Assembly (NCBI GenBank): GCA_963701715.1
Contig: CAVPAX010000006.1
Span: 124,001-188,000 of the forward strand
Length of the DNA stretch: 64,000 bases
Source of the DNA: Methylotenera_A sp963701715
GTDB taxonomy: Bacteria; Pseudomonadota; Gammaproteobacteria; Burkholderiales; Methylophilaceae
Direction: 5' to 3'
Part shown: positions 1-8,990 of the stretch, piece by piece
How positions within the stretch are numbered: the stretch's first letter is position 1
Layout: every line of letters begins with the position of its first letter
Notes under the pieces: generated by a model
What the model was told of the DNA's origin: nothing
Database searches by the model: none
The model's input: the letters and a program-made list of their open reading frames with translations, nothing else
Translations under genes and position numbers: made by a program

Positions 1-1472
1 ATTCCTCTAGGGGCTTTGCAAGCTGGGCAAAGCGTACGCACCAGACGTTGCGCCATAATGCCTAGTACCGAAGAATGGATTAAATAGGCGGGTACGCCCA
101 AATCAAGCAGGCGAGTAACTGCAGAAGGTGCATCATTCGTGTGCAAAGTGGACAACACCAAATGTCCTGTCAGAGCAGCTTGTATCGCCATCTCTGCTGT
201 TTCTATATCACGAATCTCCCCCACCATGATGATGTCTGGGTCTTGTCGCATTAAGGTGCGAATGCCGTCAGCAAAAGTGAGGCCAATATTGGTTTGCACC
301 TGCATTTGGTTAAAAGCAGGTTCGACCATCTCAATTGGGTCTTCTACCGTGCAGATATTAACTTCCGGCGTGGCGAGTTGTTTGAGTGTTGAGTATAGGG
401 TAGTGGTTTTTCCTGAACCTGTTGGGCCTGTTACTAAAATAATGCCGTTAGGGGACTTAGTCCATTGTGCCCACAAGCTTGACTGTTTTTGAGAAAATCC
501 AAGTTGGATAAAATCCTGCACAATAACGTCGGGTGTAAAAATCCGCATCACCAATTTTTCACCAAATGCTGTCGGCATGGTCGATAAGCGCAGCTCAATC
601 TCTGTACCATCATTACTTATCGTTTTAATACGGCCATCTTGCGGGCGGCGCTTTTCTACCATGTCCATACGGCCAAGCAGCTTAATTCTGCTGGTGATGG
701 CATTCATAATATTGCTTGGCAATTGATATACTTGATGCAGTACACCATCAATACGGAACCTCATCGTGCCCATGTTGCGGCGCGGCTCAAGGTGAATATC
801 ACTGGCACGTTGCTCAAATGCATATTTAAGCAGCCAATCCACGATATTTACAACGTGCTGTTCGTTGGCGTCTAGGTTTTTATCTTTGCCCAGTTCGATG
901 AGCTGCTCAAAATTTTGCACGCCGACAATTTGGCCTGCTTTTGCACTATTTGCTTGGCTAATCGAGTTAGCAAGATTGTAAATTTCTGGCAAATAGCGAC
1001 TGATTTCCAGTGGATTGGCCATGACCAGCTTGATGCGCAAACCCATGATACGCTCTAAATCGGGTATCCAGTCGGTTTGGTAAGGCTCAGCGGTAGCAAT
1101 GGTAACCTCGCCGCCCTTGACGGAAACAGGCATGATTTTAAGTCGCTCAGCATAGGCTTTTGAAACCACTTGTGCAGCCGAGCTGAAGTCAAGCTTGAGG
1201 GGGTCGATATGATAATAATCAAGTTCGGCTTGTGCCGCCAACCAACGGGACAGGTAATCTACATTCAATACCTTGTGTGGGGGCCGCAGATCTTTCCATT
1301 TCTGTTCGCCAATAACCACAATTGGGTGCAAGTTCGAACTATCCAGCTTTCTGTCTTTGTAAAGCTTTTCGGCATGTGTTTTATCTAGTCTGCCGTCGTT
1401 TACTAGCATGCGCAATACGTCGCCTAAATGAAGTTTGCCTTTCGTCTTTGCGATTCCCGCTGCTTTACTCAT
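1..1472 (-). CDS. GspE/PilB-type secretion or pilus assembly ATPase, 3' end cut by window edge
   Basis: The frame is open from the ATG at 1472 to the left edge, giving 490 codons with no stop. It reads as a type II secretion/type IV pilus assembly ATPase: an N-terminal MshEN-like region (roughly residues 1-170), a Walker A motif GPTGSGKTT near residue 350, and a Walker B region with MVGEIRD near residue 415. The CPAC pair near residue 483 is the first half of the four-cysteine zinc motif found in GspE and PilB, so only the last part of the protein is missing. It lies 40 bases downstream of nadC on the same strand, and no other secretion gene is visible beside it. Family assignment is firm. 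Whether it serves secretion or pili cannot be decided from this window. Confidence 0.9.
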   Translation of the reverse strand, partial: MSKAAGIAKTKGKLHLGDVLRMLVNDGRLDKTHAEKLYKDRKLDSSNLHPIVVIGEQKWKDLRPPHKVLNVDYLSRWLAAQAELDYYHIDPLKLDFSSAAQVVSKAYAERLKIMPVSVKGGEVTIATAEPYQTDWIPDLERIMGLRIKLVMANPLEISRYLPEIYNLANSISQANSAKAGQIVGVQNFEQLIELGKDKNLDANEQHVVNIVDWLLKYAFEQRASDIHLEPRRNMGTMRFRIDGVLHQVYQLPSNIMNAITSRIKLLGRMDMVEKRRPQDGRIKTISNDGTEIELRLSTMPTAFGEKLVMRIFTPDVIVQDFIQLGFSQKQSSLWAQWTKSPNGIILVTGPTGSGKTTTLYSTLKQLATPEVNICTVEDPIEMVEPAFNQMQVQTNIGLTFADGIRTLMRQDPDIIMVGEIRDIETAEMAIQAALTGHLVLSTLHTNDAPSAVTRLLDLGVPAYLIHSSVLGIMAQRLVRTLCPACKAPRG

Positions 1473-1512
1473 GTGTTGAACTCGTGTTTAAAAAGATGAG
1501 ATTTAATTCATG

Positions 1513-2397
1513 CTATTTGATTCGTAAGGATAAATCAATGGCACGGATATTTTTTGTTATACTGCCTACCGAGATACGGTCAACCCCAGTCAGTGCGATA
1601 ATGCGCACTGAGCTTATATTGACGTTACCAGAAGCCTCAAGTATGGCGCGCCCAGCATTAATGCGTACAGCTTCTTTCATATCAAGGATGCCAAAATTAT
1701 CTAACAAGATACTGGCCGCGCCTGCATCCAACGCCTGTTGTAGTTCGTTTAAATCTTCAACTTCGATTTGAATACTGACGTTTTTGTTCAATATTTTTTC
1801 AATTGATTTGTAAGCATGCCGGAGAGCCTCATGGATGCTGCCTGCTGCTGCGATATGGTTTTCTTTAATCAGTATGCCATCGTATAATGCCAGACGTTGA
1901 TTAAAACCACCGCCCACGGTCACTGCGTATTTTTGTGCCAAGCGCAAGCCTGGCAATGTTTTCCGGGTATCTAGAATTTGCGCTTTGGTGCCGGAAACTG
2001 CTAGTACGAACAGCCGCGTATGTGTGGCCACAGCAGAAAGCATCTGTAAAAAATTCAAGGCACAACGTTCAGCCGAAAGCAACGCTCGTGCATTACCAGA
2101 AACTTCGCATAATATCTGATTAGAAAAGACTTTTTCCCCTTCGTTCACCAGCCATTTTATTTTTACCTGATTATCCAACTGATGGAAGCAAGCATTTGCC
2201 CAATCAATGCCGCAGATTACCGCATCTTGGCGAGAGATAATGGTGGCTCTGGCTTGTTGACTGGAGGGCACTAGCGCTGCTGTAAGGTCACCGCTACCAA
2301 TGTCTTCTGTCAATGCTCGGGCTGCATCGCTATTAACTAGATCGACAAAAGCCTGTGAGCCTCGCGGAAATTGTTGTGTGAATAGAGGTGAGGGCAT
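1513..2397 (-). CDS. nadC: Nicotinate-nucleotide pyrophosphorylase (carboxylating)
   Basis: Quinolinate phosphoribosyltransferase makes nicotinate mononucleotide from quinolinate and PRPP in de novo NAD synthesis, in the cytosol. The 294-residue length fits the family. Visible family signatures are EDIGSGDLT near residue 31, ILDTRKTLPGLR near residue 140, and a VGGGFNQR-LYDG stretch in which the usual GGGxNHR has Gln in place of His. It is the first gene of a leftward pair with the GspE-like ATPase, and is divergent from the GST gene with 46 bases between the starts. A second NAD gene, nadE, lies at 36.4 kb. Confidence 0.96.
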   Translation of the reverse strand: MPSPLFTQQFPRGSQAFVDLVNSDAARALTEDIGSGDLTAALVPSSQQARATIISRQDAVICGIDWANACFHQLDNQVKIKWLVNEGEKVFSNQILCEVSGNARALLSAERCALNFLQMLSAVATHTRLFVLAVSGTKAQILDTRKTLPGLRLAQKYAVTVGGGFNQRLALYDGILIKENHIAAAGSIHEALRHAYKSIEKILNKNVSIQIEVEDLNELQQALDAGAASILLDNFGILDMKEAVRINAGRAILEASGNVNISSVRIIALTGVDRISVGSITKNIRAIDLSLRIK

Positions 2398-2405
2398 ATT
2401 TCTAT

Positions 2406-2411
2406 TATAAT
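2406..2411 (+). promoter_or_regulatory. Possible -10 box for the GST gene
   Basis: A perfect TATAAT lies 33 bases before the GST start codon in the short divergent spacer. No convincing -35 box stands 16-18 bases upstream, where the sequence already belongs to the start of nadC. AT-rich spacers often contain such hexamers by chance, so this is only a candidate. Confidence 0.25.
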
Positions 2412-2443
2412 GCAGTTAAAAACCAAATAAGCATATAAACACT

Positions 2444-3052
2444 ATGAAACTTTTGTACACAATTAATAGCCCCTATGCTCGTAAAGTACGCATCGTTGCC
2501 CTTGAGAAACATGTGGATATGGATTTGCAAGAGGTTGTTTTAAGCGATCCGGATTGCCCAGTTAAAAATTACAATCCACTTGGCAAGGTGCCTGTGCTGA
2601 TTTTAGATGACGGTGACAGTTTGTACGATTCCCGTGTGATTGTGGAATATCTGGATAATCGTACGCCTCTGGCACACCTAATTCCACATGATAACGGTTC
2701 TAAAACTGCTGTGCGTCGTTGGGAGGCACTTGCAGATGGCCTCTGCGATGCGGCTGTTGCAGCCATGCTGGAGGAGCGTAAACCTGCCGAATTGCAATCT
2801 AAAGCCACGATTGAAAAACAGTTGGATAAAGTGATGCGCGGTTTGGGGGTGCTGAATCTGGATATCACCAAGAAAAAATGGTGCGTGAACGAAACTTTCA
2901 GCCTTGCGGATATCGCCGTAGGGTGTGCATTAGGCTATTTGGATTTGCGCTTTAAGCAATTAAATTGGCAGGATAAATTTCCAAATCTAGCCAAGCATTA
3001 CAGTGTGCTTATTAAACGCCCGAGCTTCAAGCAAACCATGCCAGTTGCTTAA
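2444..3052 (+). CDS. Glutathione S-transferase family protein (YibF-like)
   Basis: At 202 residues it has the length and layout of bacterial YibF-type GSTs: an N-terminal thioredoxin fold beginning MKLLYTINSPYARKVRI, a cis-proline segment NPLGKVPVL near residue 47, and the glutathione-contacting DSRVIVEYLD near residue 63. The C-terminal all-helical domain contains the FSLADIAVGCALGYL helix. Substrate is unknown; such proteins may conjugate glutathione or act as thiol reductases. It is a single gene, divergent from nadC and convergent with the next gene. Confidence 0.9.
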   Translation: MKLLYTINSPYARKVRIVALEKHVDMDLQEVVLSDPDCPVKNYNPLGKVPVLILDDGDSLYDSRVIVEYLDNRTPLAHLIPHDNGSKTAVRRWEALADGLCDAAVAAMLEERKPAELQSKATIEKQLDKVMRGLGVLNLDITKKKWCVNETFSLADIAVGCALGYLDLRFKQLNWQDKFPNLAKHYSVLIKRPSFKQTMPVA

Positions 3053-3075
3053 TCTTGATTGATTAGTGCGTCCGT

Positions 3076-3411
3076 CTAGTTAAACCTGATATCCTGGTTT
3101 TCATCCAGAAGTCTGGGAAGCTGGTTTTTTTTACGCATGGATTGCCTGTCGTTTAAGCGTTTTTGTGCTGCCTCAGGGAAATCTGTAAAGCGAATGATAT
3201 TCCTCTCAATCAGCATCGAGATTAAATCTTCCAGTACGCGTGCCAGTTGAATATCGCTTTCACGAAATGGTGCGCCCTCAGCAAGAGAGTTTTCTAGAAA
3301 CTCAAGATAGTCTTTGCTGTTGTCTTTGACAAATACCCATCCCTTACCAAGATTCTCTGACGCGCTGGCTGCCACTACAGTGCCTTGTGAATTTTTAAAT
3401 ATGTACGCCAT
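3076..3411 (-). CDS. Small conserved protein of the misnamed 'tryptophan synthase subunit beta-like' family
   Basis: This 111-residue protein resembles a small betaproteobacterial/gammaproteobacterial family that databases sometimes call 'tryptophan synthase subunit beta like', although it has no relation to TrpB. The recognisable part is the C-terminal half, RVLEDLISMLIERNIIRFTDFPEAAQ, followed by a basic stretch. The N-terminal part begins with a short strand-like region (MAYIFKNSQGTVVAAS). There is no signal peptide or membrane segment. Function is unknown. It is a single leftward gene, convergent with the GST and separated by about 160 bases from the deacetylase behind it. Confidence 0.75.
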   Translation of the reverse strand: MAYIFKNSQGTVVAASASENLGKGWVFVKDNSKDYLEFLENSLAEGAPFRESDIQLARVLEDLISMLIERNIIRFTDFPEAAQKRLNDRQSMRKKNQLPRLLDENQDIRFN

Positions 3412-3570
3412 ATCAACCTCATTGAGTTAAATATTTTCTAATGTGACGATTTTAGTGTCGGATGAGAAAATTAGATTTCGAAAACAAAGGGTTAAATTGG
3501 GCTTAGACTATTCTTTTAAAACTGTAAGCCAATTGACTGCGTAGGCGTGCTGTATTAGAGCAGCAACTAA

Positions 3571-4494
3571 TCAAAGTCCACTTAGGCTTTTAATATGCAC
3601 CATTACGCTGCGACCTAACGCATGCAGATTGTACCCACCTTCAAGCGATGATACGATTCGGTCGTTGGCGTAGCGATTGGCTATTTTTTTGAGTGTTTCC
3701 GTCACCCAAAAATAATCTGCTTCACGCAATGCCAAGCCTCCCATGTCATCTTCCCAATGCGCATCAAATCCTGCAGATATAAGCAGAATCTGTGGCTGAA
3801 AACGTTCTAGCGCAGGCAGCCATATATCAGACACTGCGGTGCGAAAATCCGCACCAGGGCTTCCAGCAGCAAGTGGAACATTGATGATGTGGTCATTACC
3901 GCTATCAGCACCGCAATATGGATAATAGGGATGCCGAAAAGTAGAGCATAGCATCACGCGAGGATCGTCATGAAAAATCTCTTCTGTGCCGTTGCCATGA
4001 TGCACATCAAAATCGGCAATCGCTACGCGTTGCAATCCGTGCTGTTCAAGTGCATGAGCAGCAGCTACAGCAATGTTGTTGAAGATGCAAAAGCCTGATG
4101 CGCGGGCATGCCCAGCATGGTGACCGGGAGGGCGAATATTGCAAAAGGCATTCTGCACCTGGCCATCCATGACTAAATCTACGGCCTTGACCACTGCTCC
4201 GGCGGCATGTAATGCGGCATTCAGGCTATAAGGATTCATTGCGGTATCCCCATCAAGATGTATCAGTCCTGAATGTGGAGATTGGTTGAACATCCAGTCA
4301 ATATATTCGATTGCATGGACACGTGCCAGCTGTTCTTTGCTGGCTTTGGGTGCTTCATAATGACTGAGAAAATCCAGCAGTCCGGAGGAGATGAGCTGAT
4401 CCTCAATCGCATGAATGCGCGCCGGGCTTTCAGGATGATCTGCCCCCATATCGTGCATGAGGCAGGCTGGATGTGTGATGTAGGCGGTACGCAT
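3571..4494 (-). CDS. AcuC/HDAC-type deacetylase (class II histone deacetylase family)
   Basis: A 307-residue zinc-dependent deacetylase of the arginase/deacetylase fold. The catalytic region RPPGHHAGHARASGFC and the zinc-binding DFDVHHGNGTEEIF are intact, as is the later SAGFDAH segment. I chose the ATG at 4494, giving MRTAYITHPACL as in relatives, rather than an in-frame ATG at 4557 that would overlap the upstream gene by 53 bases; with this start the gap is 10 bases. It directly follows the acetyltransferase gene on the same strand, suggesting that both act on protein lysine acetylation. Acetylpolyamine or acetoin-related substrates are possible alternatives. Confidence 0.9.
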   Translation of the reverse strand: MRTAYITHPACLMHDMGADHPESPARIHAIEDQLISSGLLDFLSHYEAPKASKEQLARVHAIEYIDWMFNQSPHSGLIHLDGDTAMNPYSLNAALHAAGAVVKAVDLVMDGQVQNAFCNIRPPGHHAGHARASGFCIFNNIAVAAAHALEQHGLQRVAIADFDVHHGNGTEEIFHDDPRVMLCSTFRHPYYPYCGADSGNDHIINVPLAAGSPGADFRTAVSDIWLPALERFQPQILLISAGFDAHWEDDMGGLALREADYFWVTETLKKIANRYANDRIVSSLEGGYNLHALGRSVMVHIKSLSGL

Positions 4495-4504
4495 GAAGGT
4501 TTGG

Positions 4505-7183
4505 CTACAATACCTTACGGACGGTTTTGATGCTGTCGTCTTCCGGATTGGTTTCAATTGTGAAATCCAGGCGTTTCATCAGCTTCAACATGCTGGTGTT
4601 GCTATTGAGCACTTCACCTTCCATGCTTTTTAATCCCTTGGATCGAGCAGTATCCATTAATGCAATCATTAGCTTATGACCTAACCCCCTGCCACGCATG
4701 CTGTCGGCGACCACTAAGGCGAACTCGCAGCTTTCGCCATCAGGGTTAATAGCGTAGCGTGTCACCCCTAACTCAATCTCTTTGTCATGCTCTTCCTTAA
4801 CTGCAATCAGCGCCATCTCACGACTGTAGTCAATTTGCGTAAATCGTACGAGCATGGATTCGCTGAGTTCCTGAACGCTACTCATAAAACGGAAATAGCG
4901 TGATTCTTCAGATAATTTGCGTACAAACTCCTGCTCAAGCGCTGCATCTTCTGGACGTATCGGACGAATAACCATATTAGTGCCATCGGCGAGTTGCCAA
5001 TTGCTAACCAGATGTGTCGGATAAGGGTAAATTGCCATATGGGCATAGCGGTCTGCACTTGGTTGACGAAACTCCACGACTACGCGTGCATCAGCAGCCA
5101 ATGCGCCATTTTCGTCAACTATAAGCGGATTGATGTCCATCTCCATGAGCATGGGTAGTTCACATACCATTTCAGAAACACGTAACAGCACGCTTTCAAG
5201 CGCGTCCATATTAACCGGAGGCATGTGGCGGAAAGCCACCAGCATTTTGGCGACATGCGTATCCTGAACGAGATCCTTCGCTAGAAAAGTATTGAGAGGG
5301 GGCAAGGCTACGGATCGATCACCCATGACCTCCACTGTAGTGCCTCCTGAGCCAAATGTAATGATTGGCCCAAACACTGGGTCATTGGTAACCCCCACCA
5401 TCAGCTCACGCCCGTTTGGTTTTACAATCATTGGCTCGATCGACACCCCATCAATATACGCGTCAGGGCGATTAAGTTTAACGCTCTCGATGATTCCATG
5501 ATAAGCCCCAACCACTGCTTGCGCGTTTCCCAGATTAAGCAATACGCCTCCGGCATCAGCTTTGTGAGTGATATTCGGTGAATTCACTTTCATTGCTACC
5601 GGGAAGCCCATTTGCTGCGCGATGAGCAATGCCTCATTAGGCGAATGTGCTATCATGGTCTGTGCTACCGGAATATGGAATGCTGACAACAGCGCCTTTG
5701 ACTCCATCTCGCTCAATACCTTGCGTCTTTCCTGTAACGCTCCTTCAATCACCATACATGCACCTCTCACGTCTGGTTCAAGATGATGGGAAAGCGGCCC
5801 GGGTACCTGCATCAGAAGTTTCTGGTTTTTATGGTAGGCAGATAGAAATGAAAAAACCTCTACCGCTGGTTCCGGAGTGCGAAAACTAGGTTTTTTGGCA
5901 TGTTTGAATGCGGCACGAGATGCTTCTACTTGTTCCCCTCCCATCCAAGAGGTGAGCAAAGGTTTGTTGAATTGATTTGAAAGTTCAATGACTGTGTTTG
6001 CCGCTTCCAATGGTTTAGTCATTGCCTGCGGAGTCAGTATGGTCAGCACGCCGTCAACATTAGGATCTTCCAAACAAGCTCTCACTGCATGTTGGTAGCG
6101 GTCTGCCTGGGCGTCACCAATGATATCTACAGGGTTGCCGTGCGACCAGGTGGATGGAAGTACCTGATTAAGTCTTTCAATAGTGTTTTGTGACAGGGTA
6201 GCCATCACCAGTCCCAAGTCGATTGCGTGGTCTGTCGCTATGACTCCGGGGCCACCACCATTAGTGACGATAGCCAAACGGTTTCCGGTAGGGTGAAAAC
6301 CACAGGAGAGTGCCTTAGCAGCAGAAAATAGTTGCGTAATGGTTTGTACGCGAACTACACCAGCACGCCGCACTGCGGCGTCAAATGCATCATCGGAGCC
6401 CACAAGGGAAGCTGTATGTGACATTGCAGCTTTAGAGGCGGCTGCATGCCGTCCCACCTTGACCAGAATTACCGGTTTAATACGAGCGGCAGCACGAATC
6501 GAACTCATGAAAATACGAGCATTGCGAATACCTTCAATATAAAGCAAAATGCTATGGGTTTTTGTATCCGATATCAGATAGTCGAGTATCTCACCAAAAT
6601 CCACATCCACCGATGAACCCATCGATATGACGCTGGAAAATCCTACATCGCTGGTATTCGCCCAATCCAAAATAGCCGTGCACAAAGCTCCTGACTGTGA
6701 GACAAATGCGAGGTTGCCTGCAATAGCGCTGCCTTTATTGAAGGTGGCGTTGAGGCCTATATCCGGACGCATCAAGCCTAAACAATTTGGGCCAATCAAA
6801 CGAATGCCATAACGCTGCGCATTTTCGAGTACTGTATGCTCCAGCGCCTTACCTGTTTCACCTGTTTCGCTAAAGCCAGCGGTAATGATGACAGCTGACT
6901 TAACATTATGCTTGCCGCATTCTTCTATAATGTCAGGAACGGACTGCGGAGGAGTAGCAATCACTGCCAGCTCAACGGACTCAGTAATTTCAGAGATAGA
7001 TGAGTATGCTTTGCAACCCTGAATCTCTGAATGGTTCGGGTTAATCGGATAAAGTGCGCCCTGAAAACCACTTTGCAGCATATTTTGAAATACAACTTGC
7101 CCAACCGAGTCAGCACTGTCGCTAGCGCCAAATACGGCAACGGATTTGGGTGCAAATAAGGGTTTCAGATGGTGTTGGCCCAT
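4505..7183 (-). CDS. Pat/PatZ-type protein lysine acetyltransferase (ADP-forming acyl-CoA synthetase-like domains fused to GNAT)
   Basis: The 892 residues match the length of Pat/YfiQ proteins. In order: a CoA-binding Rossmann domain (about 1-130), a succinyl-CoA-ligase-like region (about 150-460), an ATP-grasp domain (about 480-700) and a C-terminal GNAT domain (about 730-892) with a GRGLGHKLM acetyl-CoA loop. Pat proteins acetylate and switch off acetyl-CoA synthetase and other enzymes. The SHTASLVGSDD stretch keeps a histidine (residue 256) at the position phosphorylated in true ADP-forming acetyl-CoA synthetases, so residual ligase activity cannot be excluded. A Zn-type deacetylase gene follows 10 bases downstream. 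Confidence 0.92.
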   Translation of the reverse strand: MGQHHLKPLFAPKSVAVFGASDSADSVGQVVFQNMLQSGFQGALYPINPNHSEIQGCKAYSSISEITESVELAVIATPPQSVPDIIEECGKHNVKSAVIITAGFSETGETGKALEHTVLENAQRYGIRLIGPNCLGLMRPDIGLNATFNKGSAIAGNLAFVSQSGALCTAILDWANTSDVGFSSVISMGSSVDVDFGEILDYLISDTKTHSILLYIEGIRNARIFMSSIRAAARIKPVILVKVGRHAAASKAAMSHTASLVGSDDAFDAAVRRAGVVRVQTITQLFSAAKALSCGFHPTGNRLAIVTNGGGPGVIATDHAIDLGLVMATLSQNTIERLNQVLPSTWSHGNPVDIIGDAQADRYQHAVRACLEDPNVDGVLTILTPQAMTKPLEAANTVIELSNQFNKPLLTSWMGGEQVEASRAAFKHAKKPSFRTPEPAVEVFSFLSAYHKNQKLLMQVPGPLSHHLEPDVRGACMVIEGALQERRKVLSEMESKALLSAFHIPVAQTMIAHSPNEALLIAQQMGFPVAMKVNSPNITHKADAGGVLLNLGNAQAVVGAYHGIIESVKLNRPDAYIDGVSIEPMIVKPNGRELMVGVTNDPVFGPIITFGSGGTTVEVMGDRSVALPPLNTFLAKDLVQDTHVAKMLVAFRHMPPVNMDALESVLLRVSEMVCELPMLMEMDINPLIVDENGALAADARVVVEFRQPSADRYAHMAIYPYPTHLVSNWQLADGTNMVIRPIRPEDAALEQEFVRKLSEESRYFRFMSSVQELSESMLVRFTQIDYSREMALIAVKEEHDKEIELGVTRYAINPDGESCEFALVVADSMRGRGLGHKLMIALMDTARSKGLKSMEGEVLNSNTSMLKLMKRLDFTIETNPEDDSIKTVRKVL

Positions 7184-7293
7184 AATCTTTATCCCGCTAT
7201 TGAAGTAGTAGTATGTTAGCGTATTGCGAGTAATTTTGAGCCAAGCGTTGCAAAGTTATCCCCTTGATTTATTTGGTGAGCCCGGAATGATAA

Positions 7294-7317
7294 ATCTGGG
7301 TGCTGGATCTGGGTGCT
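7294..7317. repeat. Short tandem direct repeat in an intergenic spacer
   Basis: ATCTGGGTGCT occurs twice (7294-7304 and 7307-7317), with only GG between the copies. It sits in the 154-base spacer between the Pat-type gene and mnmA, which otherwise shows no gene or clear hairpin. It could be a binding site, but a chance or slippage duplication is equally likely. Confidence 0.6.
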
Positions 7318-7337
7318 TACGATATTATAAATTGCCG

Positions 7338-8435
7338 CTAGATAATAGCTGCGGTAATAATACCGCCACCTAAGCAAACATTGCTTTCGTATACTACGGC
7401 TGATTGTCCTGGGGTAATGGCCCACTGCTTCTGTCCAAAGCGAATTTCGACTTCATCCTTATTGATACGATCTATCTCGCAAGGTGCGTCGGGTTGACGA
7501 TACCGCGTTTTGGCAGCGTACACCCAGTTGGTTTTTGGGGCTTCCTCGCTAATCCAATGCAGTTGGCTGGCCTTTAATCCATCGCTTAGCAAAAGCGGGT
7601 GTTCATGTCCTTGCACAACAATCAATTCGTTTTTTTGCATGTCTTTGGCCGCCACAAACCATGGCTCGCCATTGCTTTCGCGGCTGCCACCAATTTTTAG
7701 ACCCTGGCGCTGGCCTAGCGTGTAATACATCAAGCCATCATGATGGCCGACCAGTTTACCTTCCGGTGTCTTTATATCACCGGGTTTGCGTGGTAAATAA
7801 CGTTGCAGAAATTCCTGAAAAGGCCGCTCACCAATGAAACAGATACCAGTGGAATCTTTTTTCTCGGCATTGATTAAACCTGCTTGGCGTGCTATTTCGC
7901 GCACCTCGCGCTTTAGATAAGTACCTAATGGAAACAGAGTTTTGCTTAGCTGCGCCTGATTGAGTCTATACAAAAAGTAGCTCTGGTCTTTACTTCCATC
8001 ATCAGCTTTAAGTAGTTGATAACTACCAGGTTTAAGTGGGTTTTCGCGTACTTGCGCGTAATGGCCTGTGGCGATTAAATCAGCCCCCAAGCTCATTGCA
8101 TGGTCAAGGAACGCTTTGAATTTAATCTCGGCATTACACAAAATGTCAGGGTTGGGTGTGCGACCGACTTGATATTCTTCTAAAAAATTCGCAAACACGC
8201 GATCTTTATATTCTTTGCTGAAATTTACGGCTTCAATCTCGATACCTAACTTGTCGGCCACTGAGACAGCATCAATTAAATCCTGTTTGCTGGAGCAATA
8301 TTCATCATCATCGTCATCTTCCCAGTTTTTCATGAAAAGGCCGACTACTTCATAACCTTGCTGTTTAAGCAACATTGCAGTTACAGATGAATCGACGCCG
8401 CCAGATAAACCTACAACGACTCTTTTTTTGTTCAT
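7338..8435 (-). CDS. mnmA: tRNA-specific 2-thiouridylase MnmA
   Basis: MnmA thiolates uridine 34 of Lys, Glu and Gln tRNAs using ATP and a relayed persulfide. The 365-residue protein has the PP-loop GLSGGVDSS near the N-terminus, NPDILCN with the first catalytic cysteine, and STGICFIGER with the second. The start at 8435 gives MNKKRVVVGLSGG and overlaps the nudJ stop as ATGA, so translation is probably coupled. An in-frame start 57 bases upstream adds an atypical leader and was not used. The nudJ-mnmA pairing is the same as in Escherichia coli. Confidence 0.97.
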   Translation of the reverse strand: MNKKRVVVGLSGGVDSSVTAMLLKQQGYEVVGLFMKNWEDDDDDEYCSSKQDLIDAVSVADKLGIEIEAVNFSKEYKDRVFANFLEEYQVGRTPNPDILCNAEIKFKAFLDHAMSLGADLIATGHYAQVRENPLKPGSYQLLKADDGSKDQSYFLYRLNQAQLSKTLFPLGTYLKREVREIARQAGLINAEKKDSTGICFIGERPFQEFLQRYLPRKPGDIKTPEGKLVGHHDGLMYYTLGQRQGLKIGGSRESNGEPWFVAAKDMQKNELIVVQGHEHPLLLSDGLKASQLHWISEEAPKTNWVYAAKTRYRQPDAPCEIDRINKDEVEIRFGQKQWAITPGQSAVVYESNVCLGGGIITAAII

Positions 8436-8884
8436 AAGTGAGTAACCACTTCCAATGGAAAACGCTTTCCTGCTAAATAATCTTCGATACAAGTTAACAC
8501 TTGCGGGCTGCGCAACAGGCCTGCTTTGTCGCGAATCTCGTCAATGCTCATCCACACCGCTTGTACGATGCCATCATCTAACTCTTGCATCGGATAATTC
8601 ATGCCCACCTTGCCAATGAACGCGAAACGCAAATAAGTGGTGTCGTTATGTGGGTGCTTCCAATGGTAAACACCTAATAAAGCCTCCGGTACGAATTCGT
8701 AGGCGGATTCTTCCATTGTTTCTCGAATTACCGCTTCGAATAAGGTCTCGCCGTCTTCCAGATGCCCTGCAGGTTGATTAAAACGGTTGCCACGATCTGT
8801 GTTTTCTTCTACCAGCAAAAATTTGCCATTTTGTTCAATAATCGCCGCGACGGTGGTATTGGGTTTCCAGGGTTGTTTTTTCAC
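8432..8884 (-). CDS. nudJ: NUDIX hydrolase, NudJ-like phosphatase
   Basis: A 150-residue NUDIX enzyme with the box GHLEDGETLFEAVIRETMEE near residues 41-60; the usual glycine after the EE pair is alanine. NudJ dephosphorylates thiamine pyrimidine diphosphate and nucleoside di/triphosphates. The assignment to NudJ rests on length and on being upstream of mnmA with a 4-base overlap, the arrangement known from enterobacteria. The pair is divergent from maf across a 106-base spacer. Confidence 0.85.
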   Translation of the reverse strand: MKKQPWKPNTTVAAIIEQNGKFLLVEENTDRGNRFNQPAGHLEDGETLFEAVIRETMEESAYEFVPEALLGVYHWKHPHNDTTYLRFAFIGKVGMNYPMQELDDGIVQAVWMSIDEIRDKAGLLRSPQVLTCIEDYLAGKRFPLEVVTHL

Positions 8885-8990
8885 GAAATTATCTTTAGAT
8901 TGAATAACAAGTATTTTACGCTAACCGACTGATTGCGGAAACATGCTTGAATCATTTGGCTAATTTCAGATAGTAAATTAAAGTAAGCAG

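Noticed and set aside
1322..1771. A 149-codon open frame on the + strand over the nadC-ATPase junction
   Set aside because: It is antisense to two clearly conserved genes and encodes no recognisable protein.
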